Positions 23,262-31,771 of a stretch of 36,821 bases of DNA are shown in pieces. Under the pieces are notes generated by a model that was given only the letters and a program-made list of their open reading frames with translations, had not been told where the DNA came from and searched no databases. The position numbers were made by a program, and so were the translations under genes. The stretch lies in NCBI RefSeq assembly GCF_020907245.1, contig NZ_JAJJWH010000044.1, forward strand, positions 1 through 36,821. Reading direction: 5' to 3'. The stretch is from Pontibacter harenae. GTDB taxonomy: Bacteria; Bacteroidota; Bacteroidia; Cytophagales; Hymenobacteraceae. How positions within the stretch are numbered: position 1 is the first letter of the stretch; each line of letters opens with the position of its first letter.

Positions 23262-23340
23262 TTTTCAGAATCTCATTTCGGGAGAAAGTTAAAATCGATG
23301 GGTAGCAATGCAACAATATAAAGTAAAGAAGCAGGATAAA

Positions 23341-23370
23341 GTCTCCCTTTGAAGGGGGGCGGAGGGATGT
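23341..23370 (+). repeat. Fragment of a common Bacteroidota-type intergenic repeat
   Basis: CTCCCTTTGAAGGGGGGCGG followed by AGGGATGT lies in the 267-base gap between the xdhC-like and mocA-like genes. CCCTT and AAGGG can pair. I recall similar strings as dispersed intergenic repeats in Bacteroidota genomes; only one copy is in this window. Confidence 0.35.
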
Positions 23371-23528
23371 TTACACCTCTAAAAGTGGCAAGTTTTTAAC
23401 TTGATGAAGTATTATAATGAAAGCCGCGCAAGTAAAAAAACTTGCCTCATCTACAGCCATAAGTTACGCTGCGCTAAACATGCGGCATTTTCCTCTACGA
23501 AAAGTAAACTCACCCAATATTCACCCAC

Positions 23529-24116
23529 ATGACAGGACTTGTGATACTTGCAGCGGGAGCCTCTACACGACTAGGAGAGCCGAAGCAGAGGTTGCTTTTT
23601 AAAGAAAAGACATTGCTGCAACACGCTGTACATACTGCGCTAGCTTCAGGCTGTGAGCCTGTGGTTGCTGTGCTGGGTGCTAACGCGGAAAGTATAAAAG
23701 CAGAAATTCAGGACCAACCTGTAGCTATAGTTTGTAATGAAGCTTGGGCAGAAGGTATGGCTTCTTCTATTCGCTGTGGCCTTACCAACCTGCTGACAAC
23801 ACAACCTAACCTGGAAAACTGCATCTTTGTAGTTTGCGATCAGCCTTTTATGGATGCTACTTTATTAAAAACTATAGTCGATACAAAAGCTGAGGCTGGA
23901 AGAGGGATAGTGGCAAGTGCTTATAAGAATACCCTCGGTACGCCCGTATTATTCGACAAAACTTACTTTTCTGATTTGCTGTCTCTAAAAGGGCAGGAGG
24001 GAGCTAAAAAGCTGCTCTTCAAGTACAACAATGCGGTTGCGTCTGTTCCATTCCTGCTTGGAGCCATCGATATTGATACAGCTGCAGATTATGCTGCCTT
24101 GAAAGCACAGCAGTAG
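23529..24116 (+). CDS. mocA: MocA-like molybdenum cofactor cytidylyltransferase
   Basis: A 195-residue nucleotidyltransferase of the MobA/MocA fold. The nucleotide-binding start is LAAGASTRLGEPKQ (7-20), with NEAWAEGMASSIRCG in the middle, the metal-binding VVCDQPF near 101-107, and GTPVLF. The LGEPKQ form and the CDQPF motif agree with MocA (CTP to molybdopterin cytosine dinucleotide) rather than MobA. Both neighbouring enzymes are of the class that uses this cofactor. The gene lies between the XdhC-like gene and the IorAB pair. A separate MobA is encoded further right, which supports a split of tasks. Confidence 0.85.
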   Translation: MTGLVILAAGASTRLGEPKQRLLFKEKTLLQHAVHTALASGCEPVVAVLGANAESIKAEIQDQPVAIVCNEAWAEGMASSIRCGLTNLLTTQPNLENCIFVVCDQPFMDATLLKTIVDTKAEAGRGIVASAYKNTLGTPVLFDKTYFSDLLSLKGQEGAKKLLFKYNNAVASVPFLLGAIDIDTAADYAALKAQQ

Positions 24117-24200
24117 CCTTGTTTTCTGCAACTTATCGCCTCTGTAAACCTTCTGTTTATCAGGTATAACTACCTTTGCTATTGCCTTACCAGTACTTCT

Positions 24201-24236
24201 TTTGCTGGATAATTAAGATAATTTTCTTATCTTGGT
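24201..24236 (+). promoter_or_regulatory. Possible promoter of the iorAB-like operon
   Basis: TTTG (24201-24204) and TATCTTGG (24229-24236) resemble the -33/-7 pair of Bacteroidota with one mismatch in the -7 box. The 24-base spacing is longer than usual. The -7 box ends 23 bases before the iorA start codon. Confidence 0.28.
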
Positions 24237-24259
24237 CATAAAACTTTTACTTTAGACTG

Positions 24260-24721
24260 ATGGCTACATACAAGCTGCAAATAAATGGCCGAACCTATGA
24301 GGCCGATGTAGAGCCAGATACCCCTTTGCTTTGGGTGCTGCGCGATAATTTGGGATTAGTAGGTACTAAGTTTGGCTGCGGAATTGCCCAATGCGGTGCC
24401 TGTACGGTACATGTAAACGGAAACGCAATGCGCTCTTGCGTATATCCTGTTTCTGCTGTAGGAAATTCCAAAATCACCACGATTGAAGGACTTTCTGCCG
24501 ATGGGGACCACCCCGTACAGTTGGCTTGGGATGAAGTGGATGTAGCCCAGTGTGGCTATTGCCAGGCAGGTCAGATCATGACGGCCAGTGCCCTTCTGAA
24601 TAGAAACCCTAAACCATCTGCTGAGGAAATTGATAACGCGATGCACGGTAATATTTGCCGTTGCGGTACTTACCACCGCATCCGTGAAGCCGTTGCTTTA
24701 GCCGCCACCAAAACAAAATAG
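24260..24721 (+). CDS. iorA: Isoquinoline 1-oxidoreductase-like small subunit (two [2Fe-2S])
   Basis: A 153-residue ferredoxin-like subunit of a two-subunit molybdenum hydroxylase. Cluster ligands: Cys40, Cys45, Cys48 (CGIAQCGAC) and Cys60; Cys98 and Cys101 (CGYCQAGQ), Cys133 and Cys135 (NICRCGTY). The CQAGQIM and GTYHRIREA variants are typical of the IorA group and differ from the PaoA-like protein upstream (CTPGQICS, GAYVNIV). It has no signal peptide of its own; export would be together with the Tat-bearing large subunit, which begins two bases after its stop. Confidence 0.92.
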   Translation: MATYKLQINGRTYEADVEPDTPLLWVLRDNLGLVGTKFGCGIAQCGACTVHVNGNAMRSCVYPVSAVGNSKITTIEGLSADGDHPVQLAWDEVDVAQCGYCQAGQIMTASALLNRNPKPSAEEIDNAMHGNICRCGTYHRIREAVALAATKTK

Positions 24722-24723
24722 CC

Positions 24724-26868
24724 ATGTCGACTTTACCAAAACCTAGCAGACGCGACTTTATGAAGTTGGCTGCCACAGCGGGCGGAGGGCTTATGCTCGG
24801 CTTTAGCTGGACCAGCACTTCGGCTTCGGCCATGAAAGTTGTAAAAGACTCTTCTTTAGCTGGAGGGAGCATTGAGTTCAACAGCTTCTTGTCTCTTTCA
24901 CCCGACGGAATTGTAACTATATTTTCTCCAAACCCAGAGCTTGGCCAGAACATAAAAACCTCTTTCCCAATGATTGTGGCAGAGGAGCTGGATGCTGACT
25001 GGACAAAAGTAAAAGTGGTGCAAGCACCCCTGGATACGAAGAAGTTTGATCGTCAGGTGACAGGTGGTAGCGGTGCCGTGCCTCACTCTTGGGAGCGTTT
25101 ACGCAAAGCGGGAGCTACCGCCAGGCAAATGCTGATGGAGGCTGCTGCCAAAAAGTGGAAAGTATCCACTAGTACGCTTATAACTGAAAATGGCATGGTG
25201 GTGCACCAGGCGACAGGGCGTAAGCTGAGCTACGGCGAACTGGCTACTGAAGCAGCTAAGGTTCCTGTTCCGACCGATGTAAAGCTGAAAGATGTAAAAG
25301 ACTTTAAGCTGATAGGCAAGGTAGTTCGTAATGTCGATAACAAGGAGATGATTACGGGCAAGCCGCTCTATGGCATGGACTTCTATAAAGAAGGCATGCT
25401 GTTCGCTATGATTCAGCGGCCTGAGGCTTTCGGAACCAAAATAAAATCGGTGGATGCCGCTGCTGCTAAAGCCATGCCTGGAATAGTAGATGTGGTTACG
25501 TTCAAAAACAACGTGGCCGTTGTCGGAAAATCTACCTGGCAGGTAAATAAGGCGCGGAAGGTGCTTAAAATTCAGTATGAAAAGGATGGCGACCTGGAAA
25601 GCTCTTCTGACCACGACCGCATCTTTAAAACACTACTGGCTAAGCCCGAGGCTACCGTGCGTCGCAAAGAGGGTGATGTAGATGCAGCTTTCAAAAAAGC
25701 GGCGAAAGTCGTGAAAAGCGAGTATCAATGCCCGTTTCTTTCGCATAGCCCAATGGAGCCAATGAACTTTTTTGCACATGTACGTCCTGACGGAGTGGAG
25801 TTGGCTGGCCCAACACAAACTCCAGAAATGGCACGTGGCATGGTGGCTAAAATGCTTAATATAGATCCTGAAAAGATAACGCTGGAGCTAACACGTTTAG
25901 GCGGTGGTTTTGGCCGCAGGTTAAGTGCCGATTATGTGTTAGAAGCAGCTGAGCTTTCCAGCATCATCAAGGCCCCTGTAAAAGTTATCTGGACCCGCGA
26001 AGACGATATGACTGGTGGTACGTACCGCCCTGCTGTTCGCTATCGTTTTGAGGCTGCGCTGGATACTCAAGGCAACATGATTGGCTATAAGCTTCGTGGT
26101 GCAGGCATCAATGCAGGTAATCCTACACGCGAAGATAACTTCCCTTCAGGTGCCGTAGATAACCTTTTGATTGAATCGATTGAACATAAATCAACTATTA
26201 CAACAGGACCTTGGCGTGCTCCAATAACCAACTTCTTAGCTTTTGCGGAACAGGCTTTTCTGGATGAGGTGGCAGAAGCCGCTAAAAAAGATCCTGTGCA
26301 GTTCCGTCTGGCGTTATTAGACAAGGCAAAAAAATCACCAGCAGGCCCTGTGCGCTACGACATCGACCGTATGAGAGGTGTGATAGAACTTGCCGCAGAG
26401 AAATCGGGCTGGGGTAAGAAAAAAGGAGTAGCACAAGGCTTTAGCGTGTACTTCTCGCACAGATCTTACGTGGCACAGGTTGCAGAGGTAAAATTAAAAA
26501 ATAACAAACCTGTTGTCGATAAGATTTACGCTGCTGCCGACTGCGGTATCGTTATTAACCTGAGCGGCGCTTACCAACAGGTACGTGGTGGTGTTGTAGA
26601 CGGCTTGGGCCATGCCATGTACAGCAACATGACCTTTAAAGACGGTGTGCCAGAGCAAAAGAACTTTAATTCTTATCGACTGATTCGAATGAAAGAGGTG
26701 CCAGAGATTGATGTACATTTTGTGAACAACGGCATCGATCCGACAGGTTTGGGTGAACCAGCGCTTCCGCCTACAGGTGGAGCAGTAGCGAACGCTATTT
26801 TTAAAGCCACTGGTAAGCGGCTCCGAAATCAGCCATTTATGGAGCAGGCCGAACTAAAAAACGCATAA
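24724..26868 (+). CDS. iorB: Tat-exported molybdenum hydroxylase large subunit, IorB-like
   Basis: A 714-residue Mo subunit of the isoquinoline 1-oxidoreductase/aldehyde dehydrogenase family. A twin-arginine signal is clear: SRRDFMK (8-14), hydrophobic LAATAGGGLMLGFSW, then a TSTSASA-like cleavage region, so the enzyme acts in the periplasm. Mo-site landmarks: SHSPMEPMNFFAHV, TRLGGGFGRRLSADYV, TGPWRAPITNF and the catalytic Glu678 in GLGEPALPPTGGAVANA. The family lacks an FAD subunit and typically hands electrons to cytochrome c. The substrate is not predictable; the isoquinoline name reflects homology only. A hairpin follows at 26888. Confidence 0.92.
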   Translation: MSTLPKPSRRDFMKLAATAGGGLMLGFSWTSTSASAMKVVKDSSLAGGSIEFNSFLSLSPDGIVTIFSPNPELGQNIKTSFPMIVAEELDADWTKVKVVQAPLDTKKFDRQVTGGSGAVPHSWERLRKAGATARQMLMEAAAKKWKVSTSTLITENGMVVHQATGRKLSYGELATEAAKVPVPTDVKLKDVKDFKLIGKVVRNVDNKEMITGKPLYGMDFYKEGMLFAMIQRPEAFGTKIKSVDAAAAKAMPGIVDVVTFKNNVAVVGKSTWQVNKARKVLKIQYEKDGDLESSSDHDRIFKTLLAKPEATVRRKEGDVDAAFKKAAKVVKSEYQCPFLSHSPMEPMNFFAHVRPDGVELAGPTQTPEMARGMVAKMLNIDPEKITLELTRLGGGFGRRLSADYVLEAAELSSIIKAPVKVIWTREDDMTGGTYRPAVRYRFEAALDTQGNMIGYKLRGAGINAGNPTREDNFPSGAVDNLLIESIEHKSTITTGPWRAPITNFLAFAEQAFLDEVAEAAKKDPVQFRLALLDKAKKSPAGPVRYDIDRMRGVIELAAEKSGWGKKKGVAQGFSVYFSHRSYVAQVAEVKLKNNKPVVDKIYAAADCGIVINLSGAYQQVRGGVVDGLGHAMYSNMTFKDGVPEQKNFNSYRLIRMKEVPEIDVHFVNNGIDPTGLGEPALPPTGGAVANAIFKATGKRLRNQPFMEQAELKNA

Positions 26869-26887
26869 ATAGCTTGTAGTATAATAG

Positions 26888-26929
26888 GCACACCACTTTA
26901 GGTCTTGAAATAAAGACAGAGTGGTGTGC
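26888..26929 (+). terminator. Hairpin between iorB and moaA
   Basis: GCACACCAC pairs with GTGGTGTGC, and inside it GTCTT pairs with AAGAC. Only ATTATCTTTT follows, so termination may be partial, letting some transcription continue into moaA. Confidence 0.55.
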
Positions 26930-27014
26930 ATTATCTTTTATAGCAACTTATGCTGGGGGTGTAAGTACATCCTTCTTGCCAGAGAAAGCTTTTTTAATAA
27001 TCAGATCGCAAATT

Positions 27015-28004
27015 ATGTTGGTAGATAGGTACGGGAGAAAAATAAACTACTTACGACTTGCCGTAACAGACAGGTGCAACCTACGCTGCTTTTACTGCAT
27101 GCCAGAAGAGGGCCTCGACTGGCTTGCCAGAAAAGAACTGATGACCTATGAGGAAATGCTGCAGATATGCTCTGTGATGGTGAAAATGGGTGTAGAGAAA
27201 ATCCGCATTACGGGTGGTGAGCCTTTCGTGCGGAAAGATTTTATGTCCTTTTTAACCAACTTATCTAAACTGCAGGGGCTGGAACAAATTACTTTAACTA
27301 CCAACGGTGTATTAACAGCCCCTTTCGTACCTGAGCTGAAAAAGCTTGGCATCAAGTCCGTTAACCTGAGCCTCGATACCTTAGACCGAAACCGATTCTT
27401 TGCCATTACCCGACGCGATGAGCTACCGAGCGTGCTGGAGACAATGGAGCAACTGCTGCATCACGACCTGGAGGTAAAGCTGAATGCCGTAGTGATGGAA
27501 GGTAAAAATACGGATGATATTTTACCCTTGGTTGAGCTTACAAAGGATGCACCCGTAAGTGTTCGTTTTATAGAAGAAATGCCTTTTAACGGGGGAGGAG
27601 CTCATCCAGAGACTTTAAAATGGGATCATTTCCGCATACTAGGTGCCATACAGGAAAAATATCCTGACATCAAAAAGCTTCCAGATCCGCCTCATTCTAC
27701 TGCATACAACTACCAGATTCCTGGCCACAAAGGAAGTGTTGGTATCATAGCTGCTTACACCCGTTCCTTTTGCGGAACATGTAACCGCATCAGGCTTACC
27801 CCGACAGGAGAGTTGAAAACCTGCCTCTATGGGCCCAGCGTTTTAAATGTGAAGGACCTGATGCGTGCTAACACAAATGAACAAGGTTTACAAACTGCCT
27901 TGCTGGAAGCCATCAGCAAAAAGGAAAAGAACGGTTGGGAAGCAGAAAAGAATAATACAGGCCTTACTTCACTTAGTGCTTCTATGGCTACTATTGGAGG
28001 GTAG
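27015..28004 (+). CDS. moaA: GTP 3',8-cyclase MoaA (radical SAM)
   Basis: A 329-residue radical-SAM enzyme that, with MoaC, converts GTP to cyclic pyranopterin monophosphate, the first step of molybdenum cofactor synthesis. The SAM cluster ligands are Cys21, Cys25 and Cys28 (CNLRCFYC); the second cluster has Cys253, Cys256 and Cys270 (CGTC-x13-C). The conserved ITGGEP, TTNG and SLDTL motifs are present. The chain ends in Gly-Gly (SMATIGG), the functional MoaA C-terminus. A TTG at 26976 would add 13 residues; ATG 27015 gives the normal start VDRYGRKINYLRLAVTDRC. Confidence 0.96.
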   Translation: MLVDRYGRKINYLRLAVTDRCNLRCFYCMPEEGLDWLARKELMTYEEMLQICSVMVKMGVEKIRITGGEPFVRKDFMSFLTNLSKLQGLEQITLTTNGVLTAPFVPELKKLGIKSVNLSLDTLDRNRFFAITRRDELPSVLETMEQLLHHDLEVKLNAVVMEGKNTDDILPLVELTKDAPVSVRFIEEMPFNGGGAHPETLKWDHFRILGAIQEKYPDIKKLPDPPHSTAYNYQIPGHKGSVGIIAAYTRSFCGTCNRIRLTPTGELKTCLYGPSVLNVKDLMRANTNEQGLQTALLEAISKKEKNGWEAEKNNTGLTSLSASMATIGG

Positions 28005-28074
28005 TGCTTCGCCAAAATAGAAATTAAAAACAAGACGTAGCGTACCAACAATGGTATTTCTATGGCTAGTTTAG

Positions 28075-28566
28075 ATGCTACTGGTCATAGTTCAGACGCT
28101 GAGTTTTGAACTCATTAAAGTTGCATTAGCAGTAAAAAGAATAAGTATAGAAATGGTGATAGCTGATAAATACGAAGTATATGCTCTTCATAAGTTACTT
28201 TCGAAGGTAAAGTTTTCTGAACATATAGACAGTTATGACCTCAATGAATTTGCAGGTAGCTCCCTGATCACAAGCTTGCTTCTGAAAGCGAGAGAAGAAG
28301 TAGCAAACACTCTAAAGGACGAAGGGTATGCTGATCTTTTGGAAGATTGGTTGATGAAGTCAGTATTTAAATTTGATAGTGCCACAGGCAAGGCAATTGC
28401 AAACCGACTGAAACACCTTTCTGACTCAACGCTTACTACAATAGCTAGTTGGAGTAGAGAGCAAGTAAGAGAATACGCCATCAATTTAGTAAAGCCATTA
28501 GAGTACGAGCAAGAAGAAATTGAAAAGCTGATGGATTACATTGTTCTGTTGGCAAAAGGAAATTAA
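28075..28566 (+). CDS. Hypothetical protein inside the molybdenum cofactor cluster
   Basis: Up to 163 residues from ATG 28075, or 137 from ATG 28153 (MVIADKYEVYALHKLL), which looks the more natural start because the first 26 residues are hydrophobic and irregular. The protein is helical and soluble, rich in Leu, Glu and Lys, with no cysteine, metal motif or nucleotide motif. I do not recognise it. Lower-GC codons (ATA, TTA, AAA) are commoner here than in the flanking moa/moe genes, which hints at a later insertion between moaA and moeA. It is on the same strand, with 70- and 50-base gaps, so it is probably co-transcribed. Confidence 0.6.
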   Translation: MLLVIVQTLSFELIKVALAVKRISIEMVIADKYEVYALHKLLSKVKFSEHIDSYDLNEFAGSSLITSLLLKAREEVANTLKDEGYADLLEDWLMKSVFKFDSATGKAIANRLKHLSDSTLTTIASWSREQVREYAINLVKPLEYEQEEIEKLMDYIVLLAKGN

Positions 28567-28616
28567 AGCTTTGTTGATACACAAACATAATCCCTAAAAA
28601 CCTACCATTAGCAAAC

Positions 28617-29822
28617 ATGATTTCAGTTGCAGAAGCAGAAGCATTAATACAAGCAGAGTTAAAAGATTTTGGTACAGAGAAAGTGCCTTTCGAACAGACT
28701 TTGGGCAGAGTATTGGCAGCTGATGTAACCGCGGATAGAGACTTGCCGCCTTATAACCGTGTGGCGATGGATGGTATTGCCATCAATTATGAAGCTTTTA
28801 AAAACAGTGTCCAATCATTCAAAGTAGAAGCAACTCAGGCCGCAGGAGATAAACCAGTAGAACTTCAGTCTACAGAGGCGTGCATTGAAATTATGACAGG
28901 TGCTGCTTTGCCTGTCTCTGCCGATTCGATAATTCGCTACGAGGATGTTGAGATTGAAAATGGCGTGGCGACGGTACTGCTAGACGAGGTAAGTAGAGGG
29001 CAGAATATTCACCCGCAGGGGAAGGATAAGAAACGTGGAGACGTAGTAGCTGAGGCAAACCAACTAGTTACTCCTGCTGTGATAGGTATAGCTGCCGCAG
29101 TGGGAGCCACTGAACTGAAGGTGAAAAAGCTGCCGAAGGTAGTGGTGATTTCGACAGGTGATGAACTGGTAGAGGTGGATCAAATTCCGTTGCCTTACCA
29201 GATCAGGCGCTCGAATAACTATACCATTAAAGCTGCTTTGCAAAAGTATAGCTTACATGCCGATCTGCTGCACATTCCTGATGAGCAAGTGCAGATGAGA
29301 AGCCAACTGATGCAATGCCTACAGCAGTACGATGTCCTGATTCTTAGTGGTGGCATTTCGATGGGCAAGTTTGATTTTATACCGCAAGTGCTGGAGGAGT
29401 TGAAAGTAGAGAAGCTTTTCCATAAGGTGCAGCAAAGGCCAGGAAAACCCTTTTGGTTCGGAAAGCATGCTGATGGCGCTGTGGTTTTTGCTTTGCCTGG
29501 CAATCCTGTATCTACGTTTATGTGCCTGCAACGCTACTATATGCCGTGGCTGGAGGAGTGCTTAGGCATCTACCCAAGACGTAAAAAGTTTGCAGTTCTG
29601 GCGCAGGATGTGACGTTTAAACCAAACCTGCAGTATTTTTTACAGGTAAAGTTAAATATTAACGAAGCAGGTCAACTACAGGCTATGCCCCTGGAAGGCA
29701 ATGGTTCAGGCGATTTTGCTAACTTGGTGGAGGCCGATGCTTTTCTTGAGCTGCCTGCTGAGCAAAGTAGCTTTAAGGCTGGTGAAGTATACCAGGTATG
29801 GCCATTTAAGGCCTTTTTTTAA
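28617..29822 (+). CDS. moeA: Molybdopterin molybdenumtransferase MoeA
   Basis: 401 residues, the normal length. MoeA inserts molybdate into adenylated molybdopterin. The N-terminal part has LPPYNRVAMDGIAI (about 41-54), then the beta-barrel domain with PQGKDKKRGDVV. The MPT-binding domain shows VVVISTGDELVEV, YQIRRSNNY, ILSGGISMGKFDFIP and PGKPFWFGKH, with VFALPGNPVSTFMC behind it. The C-terminal beta domain ends in AGEVYQVWPF. The adenylating partner (MogA/MoaB) is not in the window. Confidence 0.95.
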   Translation: MISVAEAEALIQAELKDFGTEKVPFEQTLGRVLAADVTADRDLPPYNRVAMDGIAINYEAFKNSVQSFKVEATQAAGDKPVELQSTEACIEIMTGAALPVSADSIIRYEDVEIENGVATVLLDEVSRGQNIHPQGKDKKRGDVVAEANQLVTPAVIGIAAAVGATELKVKKLPKVVVISTGDELVEVDQIPLPYQIRRSNNYTIKAALQKYSLHADLLHIPDEQVQMRSQLMQCLQQYDVLILSGGISMGKFDFIPQVLEELKVEKLFHKVQQRPGKPFWFGKHADGAVVFALPGNPVSTFMCLQRYYMPWLEECLGIYPRRKKFAVLAQDVTFKPNLQYFLQVKLNINEAGQLQAMPLEGNGSGDFANLVEADAFLELPAEQSSFKAGEVYQVWPFKAFF

Positions 29823-29920
29823 AGTAAGATTCATCACGCAACGGCTTTTTACAAATTTCGCAGCTAGCATAGCTACTGAAAGCATCTACACAAAAAGCCT
29901 CTGCAAAAAGGTATAAATTC

Positions 29921-30397
29921 ATGAGTGATTTTACACACCTAGACGAAAAAGGACAGGCCACGATGGTGGACGTAAGCGCGAAGCAGGTGACACACCGCAC
30001 AGCCACAGCCCGTAGTATAGTGGCCTTGCCACCCGAAGTGCTGGAGAAATTTATGCAGGACGATATTCAGACGAAGAAAGGCTCTGTATTTCAGACAGCC
30101 ATTATTGCAGGCATCATGGCTGCGAAAAAAACAGGAGATCTGATTCCACTTTGCCACCCCATCGGCATGGACAACTGTAACATCAGTATAAAATTAAATG
30201 AGCAGCAGGAGGTGGAGATCGACTGTACCGCCAGCATTTCGGCCAAAACAGGTATAGAGATGGAGGCATTGGTGGGGGCATCTGTGGCGGCCCTTACGGT
30301 GTATGATATGTGCAAAGCGCTTAGCCACGACATTGTAATTAAGGAAACGAAGCTGATCGAAAAAACAGGAGGAAAACGTGACTTCAAAAGAGCATAA
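29921..30397 (+). CDS. moaC: Cyclic pyranopterin monophosphate synthase MoaC
   Basis: A 158-residue enzyme that converts the MoaA product to cyclic pyranopterin monophosphate. Family motifs: FTHLDEKGQATMVDVSAK at the start, AAKKTGDLIPLCHPIG near 67-82, EMEALVGASVAALTVYDMCK with the catalytic DMCK, and the C-terminal KTGGKRDF. It forms a dimer/trimer-based hexamer in the cytoplasm in characterised relatives. Its last 20 bases overlap the start of the mobA-like gene, which suggests translational coupling. Confidence 0.96.
   Translation: MSDFTHLDEKGQATMVDVSAKQVTHRTATARSIVALPPEVLEKFMQDDIQTKKGSVFQTAIIAGIMAAKKTGDLIPLCHPIGMDNCNISIKLNEQQEVEIDCTASISAKTGIEMEALVGASVAALTVYDMCKALSHDIVIKETKLIEKTGGKRDFKRA
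30367..30372 (+). promoter_or_regulatory. Shine-Dalgarno site that fixes the GTG start of the mobA-like gene
   Basis: AGGAGG at 30367-30372, five bases before GTG 30378, inside the end of moaC. Strong Shine-Dalgarno sites are uncommon in Bacteroidota, though here the bases also encode the conserved Gly-Gly of MoaC (KTGGKR). Confidence 0.5.
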
Positions 30398-31550
30398 AAA
30401 ACACGCCGCAATCGCCAGACCAAACTATGGCAACTTCGGAAGAAATGAATGGGCTATAATTGGTACACCATGTGGTGCTATCAAAGCATTGGCCGATGAA
30501 GTGGTTAGTGCTTTATCTGCTAACTATAAATGTGCTTATGTAGATGCGCAACATGCTAACACCGATGCCGAGGCCGTTCTTCCTGGCAGATTAGGTTCTG
30601 GTGCAGCGGCCGAGTATACAGATCAGATCAACTATCACCAGGTCGACTTCAACAAAGAATTAAATCCTTTCCAGTTCAGGCAGCTGTTTTCTGACATGGA
30701 CCTGGTGCTGGTAAACGGAAACCACCAGCAGGCAAAGGCGCAGGTGGTGGTGATAGACGAAACAAAAAAAGCATCCTTGCAGAAGCGCTTGTCGCAGCTG
30801 ACAAACGTAGCTATGTTTTTACTTGCTGATAATGCCGCCGAGGCTTTCGATTTTGTGCAGGAAACTATACCTGAATGGCAGCAAGTACCTCTGTATCGTT
30901 TAAACCAAATAGATAAGATTGTAGCTTTCTTTCAGCAGCAAATGCAGCTGGCAAAGCCTGTGCTGAATGGCCTAGTGCTAGCCGGTGGCAAAAGCCTGCG
31001 CATGGGGCAGGACAAAGGCGCCATGAACTGGCACGGAAAGGAGCAACGTTATTTTGCTGCAGATCTGCTTCAAAAGTTTTGTACCGATGTTTTCATCTCC
31101 TGTCGTGCAGAGCAGCAAGAAAATATAGACAGTAACTACAAAACGCTGACCGATACTTTTACAGGTTTAGGACCTTATGGCGCTATACTTTCAGCTTTTC
31201 GGGAGCAACCTGAGGCGGCATGGCTTGTTGTTGCTTGTGATCTGCCTTTGCTAGACCAGCCTACACTACAATTCCTGACGGAGAAGCGAAATAGCTCAGC
31301 TATTGCCACTACTTTTAAGAGTCCGCACGATGGATTTCCAGAGCCTTTAATTACGATTTGGGAGCCGAAAAGCTATCCTGCTTTGCTTTTGTTTCTAGCG
31401 CAAGGCTATACCTGCCCCCGTAAGGTTTTGATCAACAGCGAAATCAATTTACTTCAGCCGCTTAATCCTGATGCGCTCCAGAATGTAAATACGCCAGAAG
31501 AGTTAGAGCGGGTAAAGCAGGTTGTTCAAAACAAGTCTACAACTATCTAA
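30378..31550 (+). CDS. mobA: MobA guanylyltransferase with N-terminal degenerate MobB-like domain
   Basis: 390 residues in two parts. Residues about 195-385 are MobA: LVLAGGKSLRMGQDKG (the GTP loop), FTGLGPYGAILSA, VVACDLPLLD and EPLITIWEP, with NVNTPEEL at the end; this transfers GMP onto the Mo cofactor. Residues about 24-190 resemble MobB: a Rossmann-like start WAIIGTPCGAIKALADEVVS, LGSGAAAEYTDQI, and DLVLVNGNHQQAKAQVVVID. The Walker A of MobB (GxxxxGK[T/S]T) is replaced by GTPCGAIKA, so GTP binding there is doubtful. Start GTG 30378 overlaps moaC by 20 bases. No enzyme known to need the guanine form is encoded in the window. Confidence 0.87.
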   Translation: MTSKEHKKHAAIARPNYGNFGRNEWAIIGTPCGAIKALADEVVSALSANYKCAYVDAQHANTDAEAVLPGRLGSGAAAEYTDQINYHQVDFNKELNPFQFRQLFSDMDLVLVNGNHQQAKAQVVVIDETKKASLQKRLSQLTNVAMFLLADNAAEAFDFVQETIPEWQQVPLYRLNQIDKIVAFFQQQMQLAKPVLNGLVLAGGKSLRMGQDKGAMNWHGKEQRYFAADLLQKFCTDVFISCRAEQQENIDSNYKTLTDTFTGLGPYGAILSAFREQPEAAWLVVACDLPLLDQPTLQFLTEKRNSSAIATTFKSPHDGFPEPLITIWEPKSYPALLLFLAQGYTCPRKVLINSEINLLQPLNPDALQNVNTPEELERVKQVVQNKSTTI

Positions 31551-31594
31551 TATAATCTGAACTAATACATTACAGCTGCCAAATTGCTTTACCT

Positions 31595-31643
31595 GGCTTC
31601 AACGCGAGCTTTTAAAACGCTCGCGTGATAAGTTGCTGAAGCC
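31595..31643 (+). terminator. Two-stem hairpin between converging mobA and moaE
   Basis: Outer stem GGCTTCA (31595-31601) with TGAAGCC (31637-31643); inner stem ACGCGAGC (31602-31609) with GCTCGCGT (31619-31626), leaving a 10-base bulge. There is no T run, so it may be an RNA structure or a weak terminator. The remaining bases to 31771 hold no credible gene. Confidence 0.45.
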
Positions 31644-31771
31644 GTTAAACAGATGAGTTTAATGTGTCCAAAGAAAGAAGCTTATTGGCTAGACGGTGGA
31701 TAAAGCGCCTAGGAGGAGCAGGAGTAGTGCTTGTAAAATTAGCTTTTTGAAGGACAAATGAATTGGATAGG

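Noticed and set aside
23417..23602. A 61-codon frame overlapping the start of the mocA-like gene
   Set aside because: It overlaps the N-terminal nucleotide-binding motif of the mocA-like gene in another frame and has no features of its own.
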